Shown in pieces: positions 54,310 through 62,898 of a DNA stretch of 64,000 nt. The notes beneath the pieces were generated by a model that was not told where the DNA came from, searched no databases, and saw only the letters and a list, made by a program, of their open reading frames with translations. Numbering within the stretch: the stretch's first letter is position 1; every line of letters starts with the position of its first letter. The DNA is from Paraburkholderia sp. FT54 (GTDB lineage: Bacteria > Pseudomonadota > Gammaproteobacteria > Burkholderiales > Burkholderiaceae): contig NZ_CP134196.1 of NCBI RefSeq assembly GCF_031585635.1, positions 620,001 to 684,000 on the forward strand. The letters are read 5' to 3'. The position numbers and the translations under genes are program-made.

Positions 54310-55620
54310 TCACCTCACACACCGAAACCCCGCATACACATATTGATAATGCGGCTGAAACCAGTTTCGGAAAGCCGGCCGCAGCATGCACTGCGCGGTG
54401 CGTGCCGAACCGCCTTTTATCACGTAGTGCTGGCCATCGAAAAAGTTGGCCGAATAGCCGAGATAAAACGGAAAGGCTTCGAAGCCGGGCAGCGCATCGA
54501 ACACCGTTGAGGTCCACTCCCATCCATTACCGAATTGACCTTCCACGCCAAACGCGCTGACGTTATCCGGATACGCATCGACCGGTTTCGGATCCCAACT
54601 GCGAAAATCGAAATTGCCCGACGCGGCGTGCGGCGCACCGTGTGCCGCGCGTTGCCATTGCGCCTCGGTGGGTAAGGTTTTGCCTGCCCAGCGCGCGTAG
54701 GCACTGGCTTCAGCGTGGCTTACATACGCGGGCCAGTCGAGCGGCAACGGAACTTCGTCGAACATGGTGCGCAGCGTCCATGAACCATCTTCGCCGCCCG
54801 CATCGCGCCGTGACCAGCACGCGGGATGTTCGATGCCCTCAGCTTCCTTCCAGGCCCAATCCTTCTGCGACCACCACTTCGGCTCGCGATAGCCGCCAGC
54901 CTCGATGAACTCGCGGAACGCACCGTTCGTCACCATGTGGCGATCGATCTCGAAGGCGGGCACAGCGACGTGCATTTCGCCAAATTCGTTGTCCCAACCG
55001 AAGCGGCCACCGTCGCGCGGCATGCCGAGCACGGTCGTGCCGGCCGGTATGCTAACCATCGACGACAACGCGTCTCGCGGTTCCGCACGCGTCACGACAG
55101 GCTCGCGCAGTTCGGTCACCTTCTGTGCAAGCGGCAACTGATGGAGCATGTACGCCAGCGTTTCAGCATGCATCAACCGATGCTCGATCGCGACGTTCAG
55201 CAATTGCTCGGAGGCATCGGCTTGCGCACCGTTGCGGCCGAGTTGCGCGGTGTTTGTCAGCGCATCGAGTTCGCGGTCGATCTGCTCGCGAGCACGCGAG
55301 CCGTAGCCGCGAACGATGTCGAGCGACGGCCAGTCCTTGGGTTGGTCGGTCGGAAAACCACCGTCGACGGGATCGATGCCGAAGGCAAAAAGCTGGTCCA
55401 GAGGCGGATCGAACGCCGGCAGATCGCACAGGCGTTGATCGAAAAGATTACGATCGAAAGCTTCGAGATGGCCGATGTAAAACACGATCCGGTGGCGTTC
55501 GCGGATCGGCCGTTCATACAGATAGTCGGGTTTGACGATGGAAAACAGTGCGTCAGTCACTTGACGCGCTTCGATCAGCCGCTGGACGAGCGGGTGATGC
55601 GGGGCGGGGTCGCGATTCAT
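54310..55620 (-). CDS. EgtB/OvoA-like nonheme iron enzyme (DinB_2 + FGE-sulfatase)
   Basis: 436 residues from the Met at 55620; the open frame further upstream is not conserved. N-terminal DinB_2 domain with the iron ligands in YIGHLEAFD and IEHRLMHAETL (HxxxH), then a formylglycine-enzyme-like domain from about 190 (WDNEFGEMHVAVPAFEIDRH, KTLPTEAQWQRAAHG, GNGWEWTSTVFDALPGF, VIKGGSARTAQCMLRPAFRN). EgtB joins trimethylhistidine (hercynine) and a thiol and oxidises to the sulfoxide. No egtD methyltransferase lies beside it, which is unusual. It is 131 bases from an FNR-type gene on the same strand. Confidence 0.85.
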   Translation of the reverse strand: MNRDPAPHHPLVQRLIEARQVTDALFSIVKPDYLYERPIRERHRIVFYIGHLEAFDRNLFDQRLCDLPAFDPPLDQLFAFGIDPVDGGFPTDQPKDWPSLDIVRGYGSRAREQIDRELDALTNTAQLGRNGAQADASEQLLNVAIEHRLMHAETLAYMLHQLPLAQKVTELREPVVTRAEPRDALSSMVSIPAGTTVLGMPRDGGRFGWDNEFGEMHVAVPAFEIDRHMVTNGAFREFIEAGGYREPKWWSQKDWAWKEAEGIEHPACWSRRDAGGEDGSWTLRTMFDEVPLPLDWPAYVSHAEASAYARWAGKTLPTEAQWQRAAHGAPHAASGNFDFRSWDPKPVDAYPDNVSAFGVEGQFGNGWEWTSTVFDALPGFEAFPFYLGYSANFFDGQHYVIKGGSARTAQCMLRPAFRNWFQPHYQYVYAGFRCVR

Positions 55621-55751
55621 TTCGCCGGGTCTCCTTGCGGGGGGCGGACTAAAGACTGTACCCGCTCGCAGGAGCCATGCCAAGACGAAAAGCGCGTGAA
55701 AGAGAACGTGGGCGGGACGCGGCGGCGCGGGGCCGGGCTCCCGCTTGCTGC

Positions 55752-56555
55752 TTAGACCTGCCGCAGACCGTCCAGCTCGACGATCCGGATGTGCTTGCCC
55801 TGTGTGTCGATCAGGCCGCGCTTTTGAAATCTTGACAGGGTGCGGCTCACGGTTTCGAGCGTCATGCCGAGGTAGCTGCCCATGTCCTCGCGCGTCATAC
55901 GCAGATTGAATTCCGCCGACGAATAGCCTCGCCGCGCATTGCGCTCCGAAACGTCGAGCAGGAATGCCGCGACCCGTTCGTCCGCCGACAGCGAGCCGAG
56001 GACCATCATTTGGGCGGCTTCGCGCACGATCTGTTCGCCCAGCAGCTTGTGCATGCGCTCCTGCATTGAACTGATCTCGCGGCACAGCGATTTGAGCGCT
56101 TTGTAGGGGACGATGCAAACCGTGCTGTCTTCGAGTGCGAGGGCACTGCAGGCGTGCGCGTCTTCGCTGATGCCGTCGAGGCCGAGCGCTTCGCCGGCGA
56201 GACGCAAACCGGTGACCTGCACGCGGCCGTCACGGTGTGCCATGACGGTTTTCATCGAGCCGGAACGTACGGCGTAAATATTGTCGAAGCGATCGCCGCT
56301 GCGATACAGCGCTTCGCCGCGCTGCACGGAGCGCGCGGAACAGATGAGCGTTTCAAGTTTGCCCAGTTCGTCGGACGCCAGGCCTTGGGGCATGCAGAGC
56401 TGCCGCATCGCGCAACTTGAACAGCGGGCGGTGGAACGGGCGCTTGCCCGTGCCAGTGCCGCACGGCGTCTGCCGCGCACCGGCGATGAACTTGCGGTGG
56501 ACACCACGGAATCGGCAGTGTCGGCAGAATGCGTAACAACGGTAGGAGTGAGCAT
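55752..56555 (-). CDS. fnr: FNR-type oxygen-responsive regulator
   Basis: 267 residues. The [4Fe-4S] ligands are present: C45, C48, C54 (CSSCAMRQLC) and C136 (EDAHACSAL), matching C20/23/29/122 of E. coli FNR. The recognition helix ETVSRTLSRF keeps the Glu, Ser and Arg that read TTGAT. The protein activates anaerobic genes on TTGAT-N4-ATCAA sites. A candidate box lies upstream of the adjacent stress protein gene at 57402-57415. Confidence 0.93.
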   Translation of the reverse strand: MLTPTVVTHSADTADSVVSTASSSPVRGRRRAALARASARSTARCSSCAMRQLCMPQGLASDELGKLETLICSARSVQRGEALYRSGDRFDNIYAVRSGSMKTVMAHRDGRVQVTGLRLAGEALGLDGISEDAHACSALALEDSTVCIVPYKALKSLCREISSMQERMHKLLGEQIVREAAQMMVLGSLSADERVAAFLLDVSERNARRGYSSAEFNLRMTREDMGSYLGMTLETVSRTLSRFQKRGLIDTQGKHIRIVELDGLRQV

Positions 56556-56819
56556 GTTCTGCAGCCAGTGGTCAGGGTAAAGACTAATTGTCCCACCGGC
56601 CAGGTTGCCCGCTTCGCGGCAAAATGACGCGATTCGGGCAATCGGCTCATGTTGAGCAATGTCACACCGGCGTTGGTGAATTTGATTACGGACTGCTATG
56701 GATTGTGAGCAGGCAGACCCCGCTCACAATTTGGCAGAGAGGAGAGTGCTCTTTGCTAGGTCGGTGCGCTGGCGGCCGCAATGCAGCCAAACAGTCAGCC
56801 ACCTTGCGCGCCGACGCGT

Positions 56820-57287
56820 TCAGCCGGCGTCGCCTGGCTGGCCCGCCGCGGATGGGATCAACAGCACGGGCAAGGTCGCCTGCCGCACACAGCGCTCGGC
56901 GATACTGCCGAGAATCAGGCGCTGAAAACCGCGCCTTCCGTGCGTGCCCATAACCAGCAGGTCGGCGTTGAAGTCGGCTGCGGCTTTTAGCACGACTACC
57001 GAAACATCGTCGAGCGTCGAGGCCTCGCCCACCACGAGCTCACCCTTCACGCCTTGCTCAGTCATGGCGTTGGCGAATTCAGCGCCGAGCTCCTTGCCTT
57101 CTTCGACAAGACGGTTACGCAAGACAGACGGGTCGTAGCCGGGCGCTTCGAAATACATCGGCGTGTTTTCGACGACATAGAACGGCCGCAAGACCGCGCC
57201 GGTGGATTTGGCGAGCGCGAGCGCTGCTTCGAATGCACGGCGGGAGGTGTTGCTGCCGTCGACCGCTACAAGGATGCGTGTGTACAT
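56820..57287 (-). CDS. Universal stress protein UspA family
   Basis: 155 residues from MYTRILVAVDGSNTSRRAFE. The ATP-binding signature GTHGRRGFQRLILGS is complete, so it is the nucleotide-binding subclass. It is presumably produced under low oxygen: an FNR-like box lies 115 bases upstream and the FNR gene lies downstream on the same strand. Related Usp proteins support survival in anaerobic energy stress. Confidence 0.93.
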   Translation of the reverse strand: MYTRILVAVDGSNTSRRAFEAALALAKSTGAVLRPFYVVENTPMYFEAPGYDPSVLRNRLVEEGKELGAEFANAMTEQGVKGELVVGEASTLDDVSVVVLKAAADFNADLLVMGTHGRRGFQRLILGSIAERCVRQATLPVLLIPSAAGQPGDAG

Positions 57288-57401
57288 ATCGACTCCGCGT
57301 CTGAAGGATCCGGGTGCCGCAGCTGTTTCCAACCGGCTGGGCGCAATGACGATCATTGCTGATGCGAGCTTAGATGATCGCTGAAAAACATGCGTTCGAC
57401 C

Positions 57402-57415
57402 TGGATGTAAATCAA
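57402..57415 (-). promoter_or_regulatory. FNR-like box upstream of the universal stress gene
   Basis: The minus strand reads TTGAT-TTAC-ATCCA, nine of ten matches to TTGAT-N4-ATCAA. It lies 115 bases before the usp ATG (57287). If the transcript starts about 41 bases downstream, this is a class II FNR site. Confidence 0.6.
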
Positions 57416-57577
57416 ACTCTTGTCAAATTTCGCGACGGCGCCGTCTGGCTCGACAAGCGCTGGCCAGCAGGCGTCGGCGGGACTTCGCTCCAATTCGCTA
57501 CGCATATCCGCGACCAGGATAAGCCTGAGTTTGCCTTACAATTACAGCCTACTCAGACAAGCTGCTTCAGCCCGCTG

Positions 57578-58267
57578 ATGAACGAGCGCAAAACGACGGG
57601 CTTGCCCGACAAGATCTACGGCGACATTCTCAACCGCATTGTCGAAGGCGAGTACAAGGAAGGTGAGCGCTTGCCGACCGAGCACGCGCTGGCCGAGCGT
57701 TTCGCGACGTCCAGGCCGACGGTGCGCGAAGCCCTGGCGCGCTTGCGGGCGGACGGCATCATCATGACGCGGCACGGCTCGGGCACGACGGTCGCGCGGC
57801 GTCCGGACCCGGACGTGCGCCGCTTCGCGCCGCTCGAAACGCTGTCCGACATCCGGCGCTGCTATGAATTTCGCATCGTGACCGAAGCGGGCGCGGCGGA
57901 GCAGGCGGCGCTCAAGGCCGACACCGACGACATTGCCGCGATCCAGCACGCATGGGACCAGTTGGAGCGGGTCATCGAAACGCAGGGCATCGGCGCAAAA
58001 GACGACTTCATGTTCCACCTGGCCGTGGCGCGCGCGTCAAAGAACCCGTTTTTCGTCACGGTCATGTCGTTCATCGAGGAACAGATCCTGTTCAGCATGA
58101 ACCTGTCGCGCAATCTTTCGTTAGTGAAGACGGTGGCGCGGCAGCGGCTCGTGCAGGCGGAGCATATGGCTGTGCTCGATGCGATCCGCCGCAAGGACGC
58201 GCCGGGCGCTGCAAGCGCCATGCGAATGCATCTCGAAAACGCGCTCGAGCGGATGTTCGGCTCCTGA
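57578..58267 (+). CDS. FadR/GntR-type regulator (FCD domain)
   Basis: 229 residues. N-terminal winged HTH with LPTEHALAERFATSRPTVRE and ALARLRADGII, C-terminal FCD domain (RRCYEFRIVTEAGAAEQAAL, DDFMFHLAVARASKNPFF). The metal/ligand His residues of FCD are in FHLAVA and the C-terminal H (MRMHLENALERM). It probably represses a carbon catabolic operon; the sugar-acid operon at 60.7 kb onward is a candidate. The start at 57578 excludes a 68-residue unlike extension. Confidence 0.9.
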   Translation: MNERKTTGLPDKIYGDILNRIVEGEYKEGERLPTEHALAERFATSRPTVREALARLRADGIIMTRHGSGTTVARRPDPDVRRFAPLETLSDIRRCYEFRIVTEAGAAEQAALKADTDDIAAIQHAWDQLERVIETQGIGAKDDFMFHLAVARASKNPFFVTVMSFIEEQILFSMNLSRNLSLVKTVARQRLVQAEHMAVLDAIRRKDAPGAASAMRMHLENALERMFGS

Positions 58268-58437
58268 GTTCCGCGGGCTATCGCCGCGCAGCAGGGCCGC
58301 AGCGACACTGGGGCGCCGGCTGCCGGGCCGCCGGGCTGAGGCAATCCCAGCGCGGCAAGGCACGGAGTGGAGTTCGCCGCTTGCGTGGCAGCGAACCGGT
58401 CGCGAAGCAACAGCAACGCAGCCAAACTAGGCAGCCA

Positions 58438-59031
58438 CTAAGCAGCAACGGCCATCGGCCCGAACAACGCCGTACGAGTCTTCGGACTCACCGCGATATC
58501 CAGCGCCACCGCCCGCTCCACGCCGATCTGTAGCGGCGGTCCGAGTCGGCTGATTTCGATGCCGGTCTTGCGCAGCAGCCGCTCGATCGGCGTGGTGGTC
58601 ACCGTGACGTAACGCGTGATGCCCATCTGGTCGGCGAACGTCACGAGTTCGTGAATCGCCTGCATCGTCAGGTCCGCGAATCCGAACGACTGCTCTTCGC
58701 CGCCGGTTTCGATGGCGAACCGGCTCAACTCCCAGATGTGCCGTCCGACCGGCGCCGCCGCCCCATGCAGCAACTGCGGAAACGTGTCCTTCAGCATATT
58801 GGGGCCTTCGGTCGGCATCAGGCGCCAACAGCCGCGCACCTGGCCGTCGTCGGCCTGGATCAGCATGTAATGCGGCCCGAGCGCGTCGTAGCCGTCGATC
58901 TCCATGCCCGCGATGGTCGGGATATCCCACCCAAGTCGCCCGTGAAACACCCGGGCCCGCAGGCGGTACATCTCGTTAATGTCTGCGTTGTCGAATTCCT
59001 GACGCATTCCAATCCGGATTGCTGTTTGCAT
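58438..59031 (-). CDS. braI: Acyl-homoserine-lactone synthase BraI (LuxI family)
   Basis: 197 residues with the LuxI invariants: R, F and W in YRLRARVFHGRLGW, the acidic E-D pair in GMEIDGYDALGPHYM and the E-x-x-R of WELSRFAI. Together with rsaL and braR next to it this is the BraI/R system of plant-associated Paraburkholderia, whose known product is 3-oxo-C14-homoserine lactone. A lux-type box lies 69 bases upstream. AGGAG precedes the ATG on the minus strand. Confidence 0.92.
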   Translation of the reverse strand: MQTAIRIGMRQEFDNADINEMYRLRARVFHGRLGWDIPTIAGMEIDGYDALGPHYMLIQADDGQVRGCWRLMPTEGPNMLKDTFPQLLHGAAAPVGRHIWELSRFAIETGGEEQSFGFADLTMQAIHELVTFADQMGITRYVTVTTTPIERLLRKTGIEISRLGPPLQIGVERAVALDIAVSPKTRTALFGPMAVAA

Positions 59032-59099
59032 GACGTTCTCCTGAACGTGTTGGGGTACCCAATACGCAAGAAAACTTATGCATTTTGAATGTTTCTGCC

Positions 59100-59119
59100 A
59101 CCTACCTACCTGGATAGGT
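59100..59119 (-). promoter_or_regulatory. lux-type box upstream of braI
   Basis: ACCTA (59100-59104) and TAGGT (59115-59119) flank ten bases, giving a 20-base dyad of the size and pattern bound by LuxR homologues. Its centre is 78 bases before the braI ATG, within the divergent braI-rsaL gap. Confidence 0.7.
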
Positions 59120-59184
59120 GTGCATGCTTATCGGGTAAAGCAAAATTCGAGACAAGAACCGCACTCAACCGACAGGACCGAAAA

Positions 59185-59502
59185 ATGGAACTCCTCGAAA
59201 ATCATTGGCAACCGCAAACCGGCCTTCAAACCCGCGCCGCGGAGCCGTCCACGGCGGTGGACCGGGTTCTGATCATTGCTTACCGCAAGAAGAAAAAAGA
59301 GAGCCAGCGCCGCTTCTGGGCCCGCTTCGGTGTGACGCAGTCGCGCGGCAGCAGGTTCGAATCGGGTGCCGAAATTCCGGCTCCGGTGTCGATCCTGCTG
59401 GGTCTGTACTTCACCAAAACCGTGTCCGACGCCGATCTGGGCCGCGCCGAGCGCGTGCTCTACAGCCGCGACGCCGCCGCCTTGCTCAACCCGGGTCAAT
59501 AA
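59185..59502 (+). CDS. rsaL: RsaL-type repressor of AHL synthesis
   Basis: 105 residues. The HTH region is KKESQRRFWARFGVTQSRGS and RFESGAEIPAPVSILLGLYF, as in Pseudomonas and Burkholderia RsaL. RsaL binds the bidirectional promoter of its own gene and the LuxI gene to set signal homeostasis. It is divergent from braI and convergent with braR, whose 3' end overlaps it by 17 bases. Confidence 0.88.
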   Translation: MELLENHWQPQTGLQTRAAEPSTAVDRVLIIAYRKKKKESQRRFWARFGVTQSRGSRFESGAEIPAPVSILLGLYFTKTVSDADLGRAERVLYSRDAAALLNPGQ

Positions 59503-60214
59503 GCCCGAGCTGGGTTGCAATCACGGCCGCCGCACGCCGCGAATTCACGCCGAATTTCGTCCTGATGTTCTTCACGTGGAAGTTCACCACGGCTTCCGAA
59601 CAGTTCAGGATGTGGGAGATTTCCCAGGTGGATTTGCCGCGTGCGGTCCATTTCAGGCATTCGCGTTCACGCGGCGTGAGCTTGGGCAATAAGGTCTGAG
59701 CGTGCGTATTCAAATGCCGTTGACTGGTGTCGATTACCAGATCGCGCAATAACACCAGATTCGGCAATGCCACGTTGATATGGCGCCGGAATTCGTCGTT
59801 GGGATTGTTGTCATTGACGAAGCACATCATGCCGGCTTCCTGGTTCGGCCCATGAATCGGCAACGTTACGCCCGCGCGCAACCCGTGCGCGCGGGCTTCC
59901 TCGTACATCGAAAGCTGCGGCGCGGTCGTGAAAATGTCCGGCGACCAGATCAGCGGTGTGGCGCGCGTCGCGCAATGCGCGACGGTCGGGTCGATGTGGA
60001 CCAGCCCCTGCTCGTCATAAGTACGGCGCCACGCAGGCGCATACGTGCTGCGTACATAAGCGTCTTCCAGTCGAATGGTCGGGCGCGGCAGCATGGCGAT
60101 CAAAAGCCTGTCGAAGCCCCACGTCTCGGCGAGGCCCGTGATTGCACCGAACCATTCCGCTTCGTCGGCGGCGTCCAGTAGCGGTGCCATCTGCTCGATA
60201 AAATGTAGCGACAA
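59486..60214 (-). CDS. braR: Quorum-sensing receptor BraR (LuxR family)
   Basis: 242 residues. N-terminal acyl-HSL domain with the W-Y-D-P-W ligand set in YAPAWRRTYDEQGLVHIDPT and TPLIWSPD. C-terminal HTH LTPRERECLKWTARGKSTWE, SHILNCSEAVVNFHVKNIRT. It binds the BraI product and activates targets including braI. The 3' end overlaps rsaL by 17 bases. Confidence 0.92.
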   Translation of the reverse strand: MSLHFIEQMAPLLDAADEAEWFGAITGLAETWGFDRLLIAMLPRPTIRLEDAYVRSTYAPAWRRTYDEQGLVHIDPTVAHCATRATPLIWSPDIFTTAPQLSMYEEARAHGLRAGVTLPIHGPNQEAGMMCFVNDNNPNDEFRRHINVALPNLVLLRDLVIDTSQRHLNTHAQTLLPKLTPRERECLKWTARGKSTWEISHILNCSEAVVNFHVKNIRTKFGVNSRRAAAVIATQLGLIDPG

Positions 60215-60755
60215 TTTTTACTCTCTCAGGCTCGTAAACATCCCGTTGCGGTTAATTGCGGTACGGCATTCCGTCCAGTGGTTTTATCTTCACAATCTAT
60301 CACCAAAATCTATTTCGCAAACCGGGAAGTGATTGCTAACAGAATGTTGACGGCGATGGTTTTGCGTCAATACGGACGAATCGCTCTTTGTATCTGATTT
60401 TCTGACCGAATTAACATTCACCGATCGCGACTGTGGGTAATTTCGCGTCGCCACCGATTTGATGCCATTCATTGGCAACATTATCGTGAGGGCATTCTAA
60501 TTACCGATCGCTGCCAAAATTTCGGTCAAAACGCACTGATTGCCGATATCGACTGCTTGCGGCCGGGCGCGATTGCCGCGACATGAGCATCACGCCGGCT
60601 TCGACTGTCATACAAAAGCAACCCGGGATAGTCTGCGATCTTCGCGGTCAATGCAAAGATCCGCGACGACCTACTCACCTAAGTTGTTTGACAACGTTCC
60701 GAGCACGATGCTACCTTGAGCGCTTGAGTCTGTACCGCTCCCGGTGCGAGGCATC
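60215..60755. other. Intergenic region upstream of braR and the sugar-acid operon
   Basis: About 540 bases, AT-rich for this genome. It should hold the braR promoter (left) and the promoter of the operon that starts at 60756 (right). A direct repeat TTGCGGT occurs at 60246-60252 and 60256-60262, ten bases apart and about 32 bases before the braR ATG. No gene is apparent. Confidence 0.45.
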
Positions 60756-61697
60756 ATGAACGAATCTCCCATCCGCGACGGCGAGTTCGCCGCTTCGGTC
60801 ATGGCGGTGCCGCCGCTGGCGCGCCGCGCCGACTACACGCTCGACGCCGCGCAAAATCGCGCGCTGATTCACCATATCGAGGCCGGCGGCGTGCGCACCT
60901 TGCTGTATGGCGGCAACGCGAACCTGTATCACGTCGCCGTCAGCGAATATCGGGACTTGCTCGATCTGCTGGCCGACGCAACCGGGGAAGACACGCGCGT
61001 GATCCCCGCCATCGGCCCGGACTACGGAAAAATGCGGGATCAGGCGCGCATCCTCGCGCAAACCCGTTACCGGACGGCGATGGTGTTGCCGCTCGGCGGC
61101 TTCACGACGTCCGAAGGCGTCGAAGCGGGCCTCACGCGCATTGCCGACACGGCGGGCATGCCGCTCACGCTGTACATCAAAAGCGAGCATTACGTCGACG
61201 TGGACGGGTTGGCGCGCCTGATCGATCGAGGCACGCTGGTCGCCGTGAAATACGCGATCGTGCGCGAGAATCCGGCGGACGATCCTTATCTGCGCCGGCT
61301 GCTGCAACACATGCCGGCGGCCAAACTGGTGTCGGGCATGGGAGAACGGCCGGCGCTCGTGCATTTGCGCGAATTCGGTCTGGCGGCGTGGACCACCGGC
61401 TCAGGATGCATCGCGCCGCACATGGTCACGGCCCTGCTGCAAGCGGTCAAAACCGGGGATCGCGAGACGGCGCAACGTCTCTACGACGCGTTCCTGCCGC
61501 TCGAAACTTTACGCGACGATATCTCGCTGATCCGCGTGCTCCACGACGCCGTGACGTTTTCGAAGATCGCCGACATGGGGCCGATTTTGCCGCTGTTGAG
61601 TTCGACGCCGCCCGAGCATCATGCGAAGATCGAGCATGCCGCGCGGGAACTGCTCGCGTTGGAACACGCATTCGCGCAAGCCAATCCACATCCTTGA
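60756..61697 (+). CDS. Dihydrodipicolinate-synthase-family aldolase/dehydratase
   Basis: 313 residues, TIM barrel of the DHDPS/NAL family. The Schiff-base lysine is K165 (LVAVKYAI) and the family Tyr is Y140 (LTLYIKSE). A nonstandard GGNANLYHV replaces the GTTGE carboxylate loop of true DapA, so the substrate is likely a sugar acid such as a keto-deoxy acid. The following lactonase (61721) and ABC binding protein (62899) support a sugar-acid or uronate pathway. The ATG at 60756 is preferred over a GTG at 60744. Confidence 0.88.
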   Translation: MNESPIRDGEFAASVMAVPPLARRADYTLDAAQNRALIHHIEAGGVRTLLYGGNANLYHVAVSEYRDLLDLLADATGEDTRVIPAIGPDYGKMRDQARILAQTRYRTAMVLPLGGFTTSEGVEAGLTRIADTAGMPLTLYIKSEHYVDVDGLARLIDRGTLVAVKYAIVRENPADDPYLRRLLQHMPAAKLVSGMGERPALVHLREFGLAAWTTGSGCIAPHMVTALLQAVKTGDRETAQRLYDAFLPLETLRDDISLIRVLHDAVTFSKIADMGPILPLLSSTPPEHHAKIEHAARELLALEHAFAQANPHP

Positions 61698-61720
61698 ACC
61701 TTGAACTTTGAACCGCCAGC

Positions 61721-62659
61721 ATGACCGACAACAGCCGACGCTATCCCGATCCCTCCATCCGCGCGTTCGATCCGCGCTTCAAGCCGCTGATCCTGGCCTC
61801 CGCATCCGTCGAGTGTCTGTATCAGGGCACGCGCTGGTCCGAGGGGCCGGTCTGGTTCGGCGACGGCCGCTATCTGCTGTGGAGCGACATTCCGAACGAC
61901 CGCATCCTGCGCTGGGATGAACCGAGCGGCACGGTGTCGACGTTTCGCCAGTCGTCGAACAATGCCAACGGCCATACGCGCGACCGTCAGGGGCGCCTCG
62001 TCAGCTGCGAGCATCTGACGCGCCGCGTCACGCGAACCGAGTACGACGGCTCGATCACCGTGCTCGCCGACCGCTATCGCGGCAAGCGCTTCAATTCGCC
62101 GAACGACGTGGTCGTGAAATCGGACGGCTCGATCTGGTTCAGCGATCCGACCTTCGGCATCGACGGTTTCTATGAGGGCGAGCGGCAGCAGTCGGAACTG
62201 CCGGCGTGCGTGTACCGGGTCGACGGCCAATCCGGCGAAGTCACCGTCGTCGCCGACGACGTGCTGGGTCCCAACGGTTTGGCGTTCTCACCGGACGAGT
62301 CGGTGCTGTACATCGTCGAATCGCGTGGCGAGCCGCGCAAAATCCGTGCGTTCGACGTCGGCGGCAACGGCGGCGCGCTGTCGAACAACCGCGTGCTGAT
62401 CGACGCCGGCCCGGGCACGCCGGACGGCTTTCGCGTCGACGTCCACGGCAATCTGTGGTGCGGCTGGGGCATGGGCACCGACGAGCTTGACGGCGTGCGC
62501 GTCTTCACGCCGCAAGGCGAGCCGCTCGGCCACATTGCGTTGCCGGAACGCTGCGCGAACGTGTGCTTCGGCGGGCGGCATCGCAACCGACTATTCATGG
62601 CGGCGAGCCACGGCCTCTACTCGCTTTATGTGAATACCCAAGGCGTGCAAGGCGGCTAG
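61721..62659 (+). CDS. SMP-30/gluconolactonase-type lactonase
   Basis: 312 residues, a six-bladed propeller with the metal-ligand motifs of the family: YQGTRWSEGPVWFGDGRYLL (Glu), NSPNDVVVKSDGSIWFSD (Asn) and GPNGLAFSPDESVLYIVES (Asn). It opens the lactone ring of an aldono- or urono-lactone. The gene follows the DHDPS-like gene by 23 bases and is in the same operon. Confidence 0.9.
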   Translation: MTDNSRRYPDPSIRAFDPRFKPLILASASVECLYQGTRWSEGPVWFGDGRYLLWSDIPNDRILRWDEPSGTVSTFRQSSNNANGHTRDRQGRLVSCEHLTRRVTRTEYDGSITVLADRYRGKRFNSPNDVVVKSDGSIWFSDPTFGIDGFYEGERQQSELPACVYRVDGQSGEVTVVADDVLGPNGLAFSPDESVLYIVESRGEPRKIRAFDVGGNGGALSNNRVLIDAGPGTPDGFRVDVHGNLWCGWGMGTDELDGVRVFTPQGEPLGHIALPERCANVCFGGRHRNRLFMAASHGLYSLYVNTQGVQGG

Positions 62660-62699
62660 TTGCCTGACAAGTGGTCATCGGAGCGGATGAGTAGCTCCG

Positions 62700-62770
62700 G
62701 GTTTGCCCCTGGAAGCAGCGGGCAAACCTTTGAGCGGCAAGGATTCACCGCGAAAACGGCGGTTTTCGCG
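62700..62770 (+). terminator. Two consecutive hairpins between the lactonase and the binding protein gene
   Basis: First hairpin: GGTTTGCCC (62700-62708) and GGGCAAACC (62720-62728), then TTTG. Second: CGCGAAAAC (62749-62757) and GTTTTCGCG (62762-62770). They lie in the 240-base gap between the two genes. They may attenuate or process the transcript so that the binding protein is made in a different amount. Nothing else is visible in the gap. Confidence 0.55.
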
Positions 62771-62898
62771 AGCCCGGAGCCGTCACGAGTATTTGCTTGA
62801 CATCAGCTGTCCCGCTTCGCTATGTTCCATTGGTAGAAAGACACCGCCCGCAGCGCATCCGACCGGCGGATTTCCATACCAAGAAGCGAGGAGACGCA

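Noticed and set aside
58427..58930. 167-codon minus-strand frame within braI in another frame
   Set aside because: Same strand as braI but out of frame; braI has all LuxI invariants.
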